A stretch of DNA of 9,778 nucleotides, taken from assembly GCA_009783525.1 (NCBI GenBank), contig WRDG01000067.1, positions 1 to 9,778 on the forward strand. Reading direction: 5' to 3'. The notes beneath the pieces were generated by a model, which had not been told where the DNA came from, searched no databases, and was given only the letters and a program-made list of their open reading frames with translations. Each line of letters begins with the position of its first letter. Position 1 is the stretch's first letter. A program made the position numbers and the translations under genes. Shown one piece after another: positions 1-7,420 of the stretch. The stretch comes from Defluviitaleaceae bacterium (lineage in GTDB: Bacteria > Bacillota > Clostridia > Lachnospirales > WQUN01).

Positions 1-3
1 AAC

Positions 4-49
4 CAAACGCTTTGTGTTTGGTGAAGCAAACGCTTTGTGTTTGGTGAAG
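4..49. repeat. Two exact 23-bp tandem repeats with internal hairpins
   Basis: Units at 4-26 and 27-49 are identical (they begin CAAACGCTTTG and end GGTGAAG). Each contains an inverted repeat: the first can fold as CCAAACGC, loop TTT, GTGTTTGG (3-21). On the plus strand all eight pairs form, one of them G-U. On the minus strand the matching pair is an A-C mismatch. The repeats lie just downstream of the lysS stop, so on the minus strand they could act as tandem hairpins in the lysS 3' UTR. Any U-run after the last hairpin would lie outside the window, so a terminator cannot be confirmed. The array may continue beyond position 1. Confidence 0.85.
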
Positions 50-60
50 CATAAATTTTT

Positions 61-1512
61 TTAAGCGATCGGCTTCATCGTAGGGAAGAACAAAACGTCC
101 CGTATGCTTGCGCAGTCGGCAAGCAGCATGACCAAACGGTCTACGCCCATGCCCATCCCTCCGGTCGGAGGCATGCCGTACTCAAGCGCGAGTAAAAAAT
201 CTTCGTCTATCATCGACGCTTCCTCGTCGCCCGCGCTTCGCAAAAACTCCTGATGCTCGAAACGTTTGCGCTGGTCGATGGGGTCGTTCAACTCAGAATA
301 TGCGTTCGCCATTTCCCAGCCGTTTATAAAAAGTTCGAAGCGCTCCGTGTAATCCGGATTGCCCGGCATGCGTTTTGTTAACGGCGAAACCTCTACCGGA
401 TGGTTCAATACGAACGTCGGCTGCAAAAGGGTATCCTCAACAAATTTTTCGAAAAATAAATTTAAGATATCTCCCTTGCCGTGACGCGCCTCGAACGCGA
501 CATGGCTTATTTTTGCCTCGAGCCGCGCGTCTTCAAGCGAATTGATCAACGCAAAATCTACGCCGGTTTTTTCGCGGACGGCTTCTGCCATCGTCACGCG
601 CCTAAACGGCGCAGACAGGTCTATTATATTTTCGCCGTGCGTGACCGAAAGCCCGCCCGTCACTTCTCGCGCGACTTCCCTCAGCATCGTTTCGACGAGT
701 TCCATCATGCCGTTGTAGTCGGTGTAAGCCTCGTACAGCTCGAGCATCGTAAAGTCCGGGTTATGCTTGAAGCTCATGCCCTCGTTGCGGAAGCAGCGGC
801 CTATTTCGTACACGCGGTCTATCCCGCCGACGATGAGCCTTTTTAACGGCAGCTCCAACGCGATGCGCAAAAACATGTCAAGGTTTAACGTGTTGTGGTG
901 GGTGGTAAAAGGACGGGCGGTGCCGCCGCCGGCTACGGTTTGCAAAACCGGGGTTTCCACTTCCAAATAGTCGCGGCCGTCCAAAAATTTTCTTATGCTT
1001 TTTATAACCGCCGTGCGTTTTTTAAGCGCGTCCTTCACTTCGGGGTTTACGATTAAATCCAAATACCTCATGCGGTAGCGCAGCTCATGATCCTTTAATC
1101 CGTGAAATTTTTCGGGCAGGCCCTGCAAGCTTTTGCTTAACAATATAACGCCGGAGCACTTGACGGAAACCTCGCCCATGTCCGTGCGGAACACCGAGCC
1201 CTCCGCCCCTATGATGTCGCCGATGTCAAACTGCTTAAACTTTGCGTACTCTTCTTCTCCTACGACGTCGCGCCGCACATAAATTTGGATACGTCCGTCC
1301 TTGTCCTGCAAATGGCAAAAAGCGGCTTTGCCCATCACGCGCTTAGTGATGATTCGCCCCGCGATTTTTACGGCGGAACCTTCGAAATTTTCAAAACCGT
1401 TAAGTATCTGCGCGCTGTATGCCGTTACACCGTACTTGACCTGCAAAAAAGGATCGCATCCCGACTCTTGAAGCGCGGCAAGCTTTTCTCTTCTTATTTC
1501 GTCCTCGTTCAT
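61..1512 (-). CDS. lysS: Lysyl-tRNA synthetase, class II
   Basis: Cytosolic enzyme that charges tRNA-Lys with lysine using ATP. The 483-aa protein is full length for bacterial LysS. An N-terminal OB-fold anticodon-binding domain lies at about residues 46-125 (KIAGRII, HLQDKDGRIQIYV). The class II catalytic core follows, with motif 1 at about 172-189 (RKFLDGRDYLEVETPVL), motif 2 at about 233-261 (FRNEG, then HNPDFTMLE) and motif 3 at about 452-480 (GMGMGVDRL, ending LFFPTMKP). The ATG overlaps the greA stop by one base (TGATG on the minus strand). A GGAG ribosome binding site lies inside the greA end at 1521-1524, 8 nt upstream, so translation is probably coupled. Transcription probably starts at the promoter in front of greA. 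No sign of truncation or duplication. Identity is very secure. Confidence 0.98.
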   Translation of the reverse strand: MNEDEIRREKLAALQESGCDPFLQVKYGVTAYSAQILNGFENFEGSAVKIAGRIITKRVMGKAAFCHLQDKDGRIQIYVRRDVVGEEEYAKFKQFDIGDIIGAEGSVFRTDMGEVSVKCSGVILLSKSLQGLPEKFHGLKDHELRYRMRYLDLIVNPEVKDALKKRTAVIKSIRKFLDGRDYLEVETPVLQTVAGGGTARPFTTHHNTLNLDMFLRIALELPLKRLIVGGIDRVYEIGRCFRNEGMSFKHNPDFTMLELYEAYTDYNGMMELVETMLREVAREVTGGLSVTHGENIIDLSAPFRRVTMAEAVREKTGVDFALINSLEDARLEAKISHVAFEARHGKGDILNLFFEKFVEDTLLQPTFVLNHPVEVSPLTKRMPGNPDYTERFELFINGWEMANAYSELNDPIDQRKRFEHQEFLRSAGDEEASMIDEDFLLALEYGMPPTGGMGMGVDRLVMLLADCASIRDVLFFPTMKPIA

Positions 1513-1985
1513 CAGGCAATCTCCATTATTTTGTATTCGATCATACCGTCGGGGGCTTCGACAAAAACCGTCTCCCCTACTTTTTGACGCAGCAGCGCGG
1601 CTCCAAGCGGCGACTCATTTGAAATGCGGCCTTGCAGCGGATCCGCTTCGGTAGAGCCCACAATTAAATAAATATCCGTTTCATCCAGTTCGACATCCAG
1701 CACTTTTACCCTGCTTCCGATGTTGATGCTGCTTTGGTCGAGCTCTTCTTCGTCGATTACTTCCGCGCTCCGCAATTTTTTTTCAAGCAGTGCTATCCGC
1801 GCTTCTATTTCGGCCTGCTCGTCCTTTGCCGCGTCGTATTCCGCGTTTTCGGACAGGTCGCCCTGACCGCGGGCTTCTTTAATTTTGTCCGCGACTTCTT
1901 TGCGTTTGACGACCTTTAAATCTTGCAGCTCCTCTTCAAGACGTTTTAAACCGTCGTATGTCAGGATTGTTTTTTTTTCGGACAT
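1512..1985 (-). CDS. greA: Transcription elongation factor GreA
   Basis: Binds the RNA polymerase secondary channel and stimulates cleavage of backtracked RNA, rescuing arrested complexes. The 157-aa protein has the family's usual length and two-domain form. The N-terminal coiled coil spans about residues 1-75, with the tip signature ARGQGDLSENAEYDAAKDEQ; D43 and E46 fit the acidic pair that positions the cleavage Mg2+. A C-terminal FKBP-like domain spans about 80-157 (NIGSRVKV, then ISNESPLGAALL). The ATG at 1983-1985 has a GAGGTGG ribosome binding site at 1990-1996. The gene is first of a greA-lysS operon, an arrangement common in Bacillota, and has its own promoter and a leader hairpin. 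Nothing is missing. GreB or a Gfh-type paralogue is unlikely given the intact acidic tip and Clostridia-like context. Confidence 0.97.
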   Translation of the reverse strand: MSEKKTILTYDGLKRLEEELQDLKVVKRKEVADKIKEARGQGDLSENAEYDAAKDEQAEIEARIALLEKKLRSAEVIDEEELDQSSINIGSRVKVLDVELDETDIYLIVGSTEADPLQGRISNESPLGAALLRQKVGETVFVEAPDGMIEYKIMEIA

Positions 1986-2015
1986 ATTGCCACCTCATAA
2001 TTATGGATAAATTTT

Positions 2016-2035
2016 ACGCCGCCCAAAGGCAGCGT
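2016..2035 (-). promoter_or_regulatory. Stable 8-bp hairpin in the greA 5' leader
   Basis: On the minus strand ACGCTGCC, loop TTTG, GGCGGCGT gives eight pairs with one G-U. The predicted transcription start (about 2039) puts this stem within 3-5 nt of the mRNA 5' end. It is followed by AAAATTTA rather than a U-run, so it does not look like a minus-strand terminator for the upstream hydrolase gene. Read on the plus strand it is followed by CTTTT, but no plus-strand gene ends here. Most likely a 5'-protecting or attenuating leader structure; function is inferred. Confidence 0.5.
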
Positions 2036-2045
2036 CTTTTAATAA

Positions 2046-2074
2046 AGAATAATGCTGTTTTACCTTAAAGTCAA
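2046..2074 (-). promoter_or_regulatory. Sigma70-type promoter for greA-lysS
   Basis: On the minus strand, -35 TTGACT (2069-2074; 5 of 6 match consensus), a 17-nt spacer and -10 TATTCT (2046-2051; 4 of 6). The predicted start is near 2039, giving a leader of about 54 nt. The -35 lies just past the stop codon of the upstream hydrolase gene. Confidence 0.6.
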
Positions 2075-2075
2075 A

Positions 2076-2930
2076 TTACATGCCCGAGCTTTTAATCATG
2101 GCTGCGGCGTTCGCCAAAAATGCCTCGAGCGGCTGAAAGCCCGCAAGAGTTTTTGAATAATATTTTTTCTTTAACTCGGCGAGCATATTGTCGTTTGACA
2201 TGCCGTTTAAAATCATGCCGCTTATAAAATTTTTACAGCGTTCGTTTTCCGCGAGCGCGCGTTCGAAATAAACCGAAGCGGTTTCGCCGCCGACGATGCT
2301 TCTGTGCGGAAACGAAATGTGTTTGAAATTTATTTTCGCGCATTTTTTTATCGTCTCTACGGTGTTTGAATAACTCGATAAAAAACACGGGTAAATCGAG
2401 CCGTCGGGCAGAAGCACGCCCGATGTCTCGCAATTTATAAGCAGCGCCGGCTCCTGTATAAAAAAACTGAGCGCGTCGCGCGTATGCCCCGGCGTTTCTA
2501 CGACTTCCACACTCGCTCCGCCAAGCGTTATCACGTCGCCTTCTTTGACAATTACGTCCGCTTTAAAATAATTTTCGTCGTATTCGGCCGCAATGTTTTT
2601 ACCGTACATTGCCGCGGCTTCGGCGGATAACTTTCTTATCACTTTGCGCGGCGTTTCTTTTAACAAAACCGCAGCTCCCGTTTCGCATGTGACAAGCTTC
2701 ACGCCCGGCCATTCCGTTTTAATGAACGGGTACGAACCGATGTGGTCATAATGCGTGTGCGTTATAAAAACGTAGTCGAGCGTCTTTTTTTTTAACGCTT
2801 TTTTTATGCCGGATATTGTTTCCGTTGCGCAAAACGCCATGCCGCAATCAAACAGCGCGGTATGCGTCTTGCCTATCAATAAATTTCCTTCGCTCGAATT
2901 GTGAGCGATGCAGTTGATATAATTTTCCAT
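2076..2930 (-). CDS. MBL-fold metallo-hydrolase
   Basis: Metal-dependent hydrolase of the metallo-beta-lactamase superfamily; substrate unknown, probably cytoplasmic (no signal peptide). With the start used here the protein has 284 aa. The motif THTHYDHIG gives ligands H58, H60, D62 and H63. H149 (ETPGHTRD) is the next ligand and H209 (FPHR) the last. The metal-bridging Asp, normally in a GD context, is replaced by E168 in INCETSG; related clostridial MBL proteins also seem to carry Glu-Thr there (from memory). The C-terminal 60 residues are helical and could complete a substrate pocket, as in glyoxalase II-like members. The ATG at 2928-2930 was chosen because GGGAGG lies 6 nt upstream; an in-frame ATG at 2955-2957 has no ribosome binding site. 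The gene stands alone between greA and the divergent kinase. The fold is certain; the reaction is not. Confidence 0.9.
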   Translation of the reverse strand: MENYINCIAHNSSEGNLLIGKTHTALFDCGMAFCATETISGIKKALKKKTLDYVFITHTHYDHIGSYPFIKTEWPGVKLVTCETGAAVLLKETPRKVIRKLSAEAAAMYGKNIAAEYDENYFKADVIVKEGDVITLGGASVEVVETPGHTRDALSFFIQEPALLINCETSGVLLPDGSIYPCFLSSYSNTVETIKKCAKINFKHISFPHRSIVGGETASVYFERALAENERCKNFISGMILNGMSNDNMLAELKKKYYSKTLAGFQPLEAFLANAAAMIKSSGM

Positions 2931-2936
2931 ACATTG

Positions 2937-2942
2937 CCTCCC
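2937..2942 (-). promoter_or_regulatory. Ribosome binding site deciding the MBL hydrolase start
   Basis: GGGAGG on the minus strand, 6 nt before the ATG at 2930. It supports this start over the longer in-frame ATG at 2957. Confidence 0.75.
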
Positions 2943-2948
2943 AAAAAA

Positions 2949-2976
2949 ACTATACATTAATAATTACCGCTTGAAA
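2949..2976 (-). promoter_or_regulatory. Weak candidate promoter for the MBL hydrolase
   Basis: On the minus strand, -10 TATAGT (2949-2954; 5 of 6) sits 16 nt from a poor -35, TTTCAA (2971-2976). That hexamer is the reverse complement of the divergent kinase promoter's -35, so the two promoters would exclude each other. The start would fall almost on the ribosome binding site, which argues against it. A TTGACT further upstream lacks a good -10. Confidence 0.25.
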
Positions 2977-2999
2977 CGCCTTATTTTTTTTGCTTTAAT
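2971..2999 (+). promoter_or_regulatory. Sigma70-type promoter for the hybrid histidine kinase
   Basis: -35 TTGAAA (2971-2976; 5 of 6), 17-nt spacer, -10 TTTAAT (2994-2999; 5 of 6). The predicted start near 3006 gives a leader of about 63 nt before the TTG start codon. The flanking AT-rich sequence fits a promoter region. Confidence 0.6.
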
Positions 3000-3055
3000 T
3001 GTTTTAATTGATTTAGTCAAATTGTAAATTATTTTTCAGGCTACCGTTGCGAATT

Positions 3056-3060
3056 GGAGG
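3056..3060 (+). promoter_or_regulatory. Ribosome binding site deciding the kinase start
   Basis: GGAGG, 8 nt before the TTG at 3069. An upstream in-frame TTG at 3054 overlaps this site and so cannot use it. The site sits in the loop of a possible small hairpin (GTTGC 3046-3050 with GCAAC 3060-3064). Confidence 0.65.
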
Positions 3061-3068
3061 CAACCGTT

Positions 3069-5354
3069 TTGAAAAAACTCTTCTCTTCGAAGATGGGCGA
3101 CGAAATAAAATCCGCAAATATTTTTAAGCACCACGGAAAAACAATTATCATCTTGGCGCTCTGCCTTTGCCTCCCGTTTTTTTCGATATGGTACATTGCA
3201 AGCTATGTAAGCGGAAATATTTTTTACGAACAGAAGAGAGAAAACCTAATGGCTTTTGCGAGGATGCTCGATTCGCAGCTCGCAAGCGGCGGTTACGACG
3301 AAATATTGATTGGCGCCGGCATGCGCGACGGCACAAAAGAAGAGCAGATAGCCGCGCTTAACGCGGCTCTCGCCGAAATAACGGACGAAATTGCGCATTC
3401 GTCGGAAGGGCTCGGCGTGGGCTATTATTCGCGCAGCTTGGACGCCATCCTTACGTACGGCCCGTCGGATGTTCACGGCAACACGATAGGGATCTCGATC
3501 GGGCCCGACCATCCGGGCAGGCGCGTGATGGCGACCGGCAGCGAAGAAGTTACGATGGGCACCATGGTTCGCGGCAACATAATGAACGCGATGCTTCCTA
3601 TCGTGCGCAACGGCGAAGTTATAGGATATATTTGGGCAAACAATCTCGTTTCAGAGCTTGAGCAGACTCTTTCGCAAATGTCGTTTATTTTGCTGAGCCT
3701 GCTCATTTTATCTTACATAATAGTTATGGCTATTATTGTGGGGTTCATACGCAAAATGCTAAGCACCGAGCAAAAATTTATGCTTGCTCTATCTGAAGCG
3801 CTTGAAGACGCAAAGGTGGCGACCCGTGCAAAAAGCACGTTTTTAAGCAACATGAGCCACGAAATACGCACGCCGATGAACGCGATTATCGGAATGACTT
3901 CAATCGCCGAATCGACTGAAGACCTGCTCCGCAAAAATTATGCGATCGGCAAAATCAAGGACGCATCCAAACATTTGCTGAGCATCATCAACGATGTGCT
4001 CGACATGTCAAAAATCGAAGCGGAAAAATTTGTTTTGTCTCCCGTAAATTTCAATTTCGAAAAAATGCTCCAAAAAGTTGCGGACATTATTATTTTGCGC
4101 GCGGACGAAAACCGCCAGCTTTTTTACGTCAACATAGGAAAAGACATCCCCTGCGAAATGATTGGCGACGACCAGAGGCTGAGCCAGGTAATAACCAACC
4201 TGCTTTCAAACGCGGTAAAATTTACACCCGAAGAAGGGACGATCAGGCTCGACTCAAAATTGGTTTCGGAAGAAAATGGAACATGCGTCATCCAAATAAG
4301 TGTGTCGGACACGGGCATAGGCATTACGGAGGAACAAAAGCAGCGCCTTTTCCAATCATTCGAACAGGCTGAGGTTGATACGACGCGAAAATTCGGCGGC
4401 ACAGGCCTCGGGCTCGTCATATCAAAACGGATTGTCAAGCTTATGGACGGCGACATATGGGCCGAGTCCGAGCCGGGCAAAGGATCGAAATTTATCTTTA
4501 CGGTAAAATTGCAGCGCGGTTCGGTCGAAGACCAAAAACTGCTCGAAAACAACAGGCACTGGGGCAACCTCTCCATCTTCGTTTTGGACGATGAAATGGA
4601 AAACCGCGAATACTTTTCGTTTTTGGCAGACATATGGGGTATCAAATGCACCACCGCAAAAACAATCAGCGAAGCTGAAGAAATTTTAAAGGTCAACGGA
4701 AATTTCGACATATATTTTATCGATTGGATGCTGCCCGGCACAAACGGCAGCGAAATAATCCGTCACATCCGTAAAAAAACATCGCAAAAATCTGTCGTCA
4801 TTATTTTTTCGTCCGTCGATTGGGCAGACATCGACGACGAAGCGAGAGCCGCCGGCGTCGATAAATTTTTGGCGAAGCCGCTCTTTCCGTCAAACATCGT
4901 GGACGTGATAAACGAATGTATCGGCGTCGTAACGGTCGGCGAACAAGTGGAAGGCAGGGATAATACCGACAACTTTGCGGGTCATACGATCCTGCTTGCC
5001 GAAGACGTCGAAATAAACCGCGAGATTGTGCTTTCGTTGCTTGAACCGACTAAATTAGCTGTCGAGTGCGCCGAAAACGGCCTGCGCGCAGTCGAAATGT
5101 TCAAGGCTTCGCAGGACAGATACGACATGATTTTTATGGATGTGCAGATGCCCGTCATGGACGGCTACACTGCCACGCGCACGATCCGCGCGATCGATTC
5201 GCCAAAGGCAAAAAACATTCCGATCGTAGCCATGACGGCAAACGTTTTTCACGAAGACATCGAAAAATGCCTCGACGCGGGAATGAACGGGCATGTCGGC
5301 AAGCCGCTCGACTTCGACGAGGTGCTTAAGGCGCTGCGCAAGCATTTGACATAA
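3069..5354 (+). CDS. Hybrid sensor histidine kinase with two receiver domains
   Basis: Inner-membrane sensor kinase that would autophosphorylate and pass phosphate to its own receivers. The protein has 761 aa with the TTG start at 3069. TM1 is at about 25-47 and an extracytoplasmic sensor at about 48-200, whose end (MLPIVRNGEVIGYIW) resembles single-Cache/PAS-like ligand domains. TM2 is at about 204-228. The HisKA H-box has H264 (SHEIRTPMNAIIG). The HATPase has N-box NLLSNAVKF, G1 DTGIGI and G2 GGTGLGL. Receiver 1 (about 501-617) has acidic LDDE, acceptor D552 (FIDWMLPG) and K603. Receiver 2 (about 640-759) has AED, acceptor D691 (FMDVQMPVMDG) and K745. All key residues are present. No HPt domain is fused and no separate regulator is adjacent, so any relay partner lies elsewhere. 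The ligand is unknown; the gene downstream suggests, but does not show, a carbohydrate link. Confidence 0.95.
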   Translation: MKKLFSSKMGDEIKSANIFKHHGKTIIILALCLCLPFFSIWYIASYVSGNIFYEQKRENLMAFARMLDSQLASGGYDEILIGAGMRDGTKEEQIAALNAALAEITDEIAHSSEGLGVGYYSRSLDAILTYGPSDVHGNTIGISIGPDHPGRRVMATGSEEVTMGTMVRGNIMNAMLPIVRNGEVIGYIWANNLVSELEQTLSQMSFILLSLLILSYIIVMAIIVGFIRKMLSTEQKFMLALSEALEDAKVATRAKSTFLSNMSHEIRTPMNAIIGMTSIAESTEDLLRKNYAIGKIKDASKHLLSIINDVLDMSKIEAEKFVLSPVNFNFEKMLQKVADIIILRADENRQLFYVNIGKDIPCEMIGDDQRLSQVITNLLSNAVKFTPEEGTIRLDSKLVSEENGTCVIQISVSDTGIGITEEQKQRLFQSFEQAEVDTTRKFGGTGLGLVISKRIVKLMDGDIWAESEPGKGSKFIFTVKLQRGSVEDQKLLENNRHWGNLSIFVLDDEMENREYFSFLADIWGIKCTTAKTISEAEEILKVNGNFDIYFIDWMLPGTNGSEIIRHIRKKTSQKSVVIIFSSVDWADIDDEARAAGVDKFLAKPLFPSNIVDVINECIGVVTVGEQVEGRDNTDNFAGHTILLAEDVEINREIVLSLLEPTKLAVECAENGLRAVEMFKASQDRYDMIFMDVQMPVMDGYTATRTIRAIDSPKAKNIPIVAMTANVFHEDIEKCLDAGMNGHVGKPLDFDEVLKALRKHLT

Positions 5355-5360
5355 AAAAAT

Positions 5361-5396
5361 AAGGCGATGAAGTCAAACAGACTTCGTCGCCTTTTT
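5361..5396 (+). terminator. Strong intrinsic terminator after the kinase gene
   Basis: A 14-bp stem (5361-5374 with 5380-5393, one G-U pair), loop AAACA, then TTTTT to 5396. It starts 6 nt after the kinase stop and ends 20 nt before the next ATG. An A-rich 5' flank also gives a T-run on the minus strand, so it could act in both directions. Confidence 0.92.
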
Positions 5397-5416
5397 AATT
5401 TTTATTCGGAGGGATA

Positions 5417-7420
5417 ATGTTGGAAAAAAAATTGCGGGCCGTTTCCGAATGGGAACGCTACTCAAAAAAGTTGGACGGATTCAAACCGGTTACGTTTGAA
5501 ATTAAACCGGATGCGTCGCTCGGGAGCGACGGTTTTGAAATTTCGACGGACGAAAAAAAAACGGCGGTTAATTCGCCGACGGTACGCGGGCTCGTGTACG
5601 GCGCTTACGCGATAATCGACGCATGCCGCCAAGCCGGAGACAGATTTGTCAGCCTCAACAAACGCGAAACGCCTCATTTTCCGCTGCGAATGCTATGGAC
5701 GTGGTCGCGGTTGGACAATACATACCGCCACTCGCCGTTCATGAAGCTGCGGTCTGTTCTCTCGCACGAAAATATCGGCGACCCCGAAGCAAGCGCGGAA
5801 GTTATGCGCTTTGTCCGGCACATGGCTTCGATGCGCATAAACGCGTTCACGCTCACCTACGAGCTGCATGTGCCCGAGCTGCCGCACTTAGACCAGCATG
5901 CATATAAAAAGTTTTACGGAAGCATCAAAAATTTTTGCTCCTTTTTAAATGAATGGGGCATCGATTTATATTTATATGCGGGCGTTGTCCCCGAAAAAGA
6001 TTACAGGCGCGAAAAAGGCGAAACAGACTGCCCGTTCGATCCCGTGTTTAAAAATTTTTGGCGTGATTTTGCAGACGAGATAGACGCGGAGCTTCCCGGT
6101 CTCGGCGGGCTCCATCTTGCGGGCAGCCTCGGCGGCGCTGCGGGCGGAATGCTGTACGAATGTAAATGTATCTACTGCGCGGGAAAAACGCAGATTGAAA
6201 AAGTAGAGGAACAGATCCGTTACATAGCCGGCTTGCTTAACCGGACAAAAAAGAATTTGCTGTACGATTTAACTACCGACGGGCCGGTTCTGCTTCACCG
6301 CGAAGTTGAAGTCGCGCTCGCATTGGCGGACCGCTTGCCGGCAAACGCGACGCTCACTTTTAAAAATCAATTCCAAGACTATGAAGAGCTCCGTTATCCG
6401 GAGCATCCGATATTTTCACGCGCAGAGGAAAAAAACGCGACGGGCCGCCTGCCGCTGGCGGCGCAAATGCAGCTCTTCGGCGAAATGCGCGGTAAAGGTT
6501 TGATCCTGTCAAACGCCGTTGAAATATGGAAAAACGAAATGTCGAGGCTGTATGCCATGGGTGCGGACTGCATCGTCGGCGTGCCCGAAACTCATCCCGA
6601 CGACGCGCACCCGGCGATGGCCGAGTGGTACGCATGGGGCAGGCTCGCTTGGGACACGGGTCTAATGCCGCGCGATCTTCTTGCCGAATGGACGCGGATA
6701 AATTATCCCGCCGGAACAGACGCGATCATGCCCGACATATTGCTCGGTTCGTACATGGCGGCATCCAACACGATTTACGCAGGAGGTTTGCAATGCGCCG
6801 CCCACGGAATGCTCTGCCCTTCGCCGCAATTTATAAAAACAATTTTGAACGAAACGTGGTACCGCGGGAATTTTTATGTGCCGTTCGACGTGCTCGGCGT
6901 CGACGATGAGCCGATACATCTCTACACCGATAAGCGGCGCGCGGAAATTATGCTTAACCCGCGCATGTTCCTGTTAACTAAGGCGCACAAAATAACCCCT
7001 GCGTTATACGAACGCCTCATGAACGAAAAAGAAGCGGCCGTCGCACAGTACGGCGCGCTTCTCGCGCAGTGGCTTACAGCGGAGCCGCTGTTTGAATCGG
7101 GTGATTACCGTTACATAAAAATGCGTGAAATGCTCAAAAAAAATGTCGAGGATGCAAAACGCTTCCGCGACTGTTTGAAAATATTTTTTAAGTTTCATAT
7201 GGGCGTGCTTACCGAAGAAGAAATTAATGAAACGAAAGAAAAACTGCTCGGGCCGCACGAACCTTGCTCCATCAATACATGCGACGAGTCTGTATCAGAC
7301 TTTTTGGAACGCACCCGGATGCTGCTGCTGAATATTCCGTTCGACATCTATTTCAACAACATGACAACGCTGCCGCAAATTACCGAGCCCGGATGGGAAG
7401 AAGGAAGCGTTATAAAATAA
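5417..7420 (+). CDS. GH67/DUF4838-like glycosidase candidate
   Basis: Probable intracellular carbohydrate-active protein with alpha-glucuronidase (GH67) architecture; 667 aa, close to GH67 length, no signal peptide. The N-terminal GH67N-type domain (about 1-85) contains GLVYGAYAIIDACRQAG at 58-74. A predicted TIM barrel (about 88-430) holds KNQFQDY, matching GH67 KNGPMDF with D321 at the catalytic Asp. WGRLAWDTGLMPRDLLAEW at 407-425 matches the GH67 signature before the C-terminal helical domain. Aligned from memory, the segment that carries the acid Glu in GH67 reads AGSLGGAAG (235-243), and the second base Glu falls at Gln352. CKCIYC at 249-254 recalls the cysteine cluster of DUF4838 proteins. 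It is therefore a divergent member, and the substrate need not be glucuronoxylan. GGAGGG at 5408-5413 precedes the ATG by only 3 nt. No promoter is visible after the terminator. Confidence 0.8.
   Translation: MLEKKLRAVSEWERYSKKLDGFKPVTFEIKPDASLGSDGFEISTDEKKTAVNSPTVRGLVYGAYAIIDACRQAGDRFVSLNKRETPHFPLRMLWTWSRLDNTYRHSPFMKLRSVLSHENIGDPEASAEVMRFVRHMASMRINAFTLTYELHVPELPHLDQHAYKKFYGSIKNFCSFLNEWGIDLYLYAGVVPEKDYRREKGETDCPFDPVFKNFWRDFADEIDAELPGLGGLHLAGSLGGAAGGMLYECKCIYCAGKTQIEKVEEQIRYIAGLLNRTKKNLLYDLTTDGPVLLHREVEVALALADRLPANATLTFKNQFQDYEELRYPEHPIFSRAEEKNATGRLPLAAQMQLFGEMRGKGLILSNAVEIWKNEMSRLYAMGADCIVGVPETHPDDAHPAMAEWYAWGRLAWDTGLMPRDLLAEWTRINYPAGTDAIMPDILLGSYMAASNTIYAGGLQCAAHGMLCPSPQFIKTILNETWYRGNFYVPFDVLGVDDEPIHLYTDKRRAEIMLNPRMFLLTKAHKITPALYERLMNEKEAAVAQYGALLAQWLTAEPLFESGDYRYIKMREMLKKNVEDAKRFRDCLKIFFKFHMGVLTEEEINETKEKLLGPHEPCSINTCDESVSDFLERTRMLLLNIPFDIYFNNMTTLPQITEPGWEEGSVIK

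Noticed and set aside
1..50. A CRISPR array
   Set aside because: Units are directly adjacent with no spacers, and only two are present.
27..62. A plus-strand terminator made of the second repeat hairpin and the T-run at 56-62
   Set aside because: About 12 nt separate the stem from the T-run, too far for an intrinsic terminator, and no plus-strand gene is visible to its left.
481..846. A 121-codon plus-strand frame antisense to lysS
   Set aside because: A shadow of the conserved lysS frame; its product matches no known family.
3054..3071. A TTG at 3054 as the kinase start
   Set aside because: It overlaps the GGAGG that would have to serve it. The TTG at 3069 is correctly spaced from that site.
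4124..4741. A 205-codon open frame antisense to the kinase gene
   Set aside because: It lies fully inside the kinase coding region, its Ser/Pro/Phe-rich product has no recognisable domain, and no ribosome binding site was seen. The kinase frame explains the sequence.
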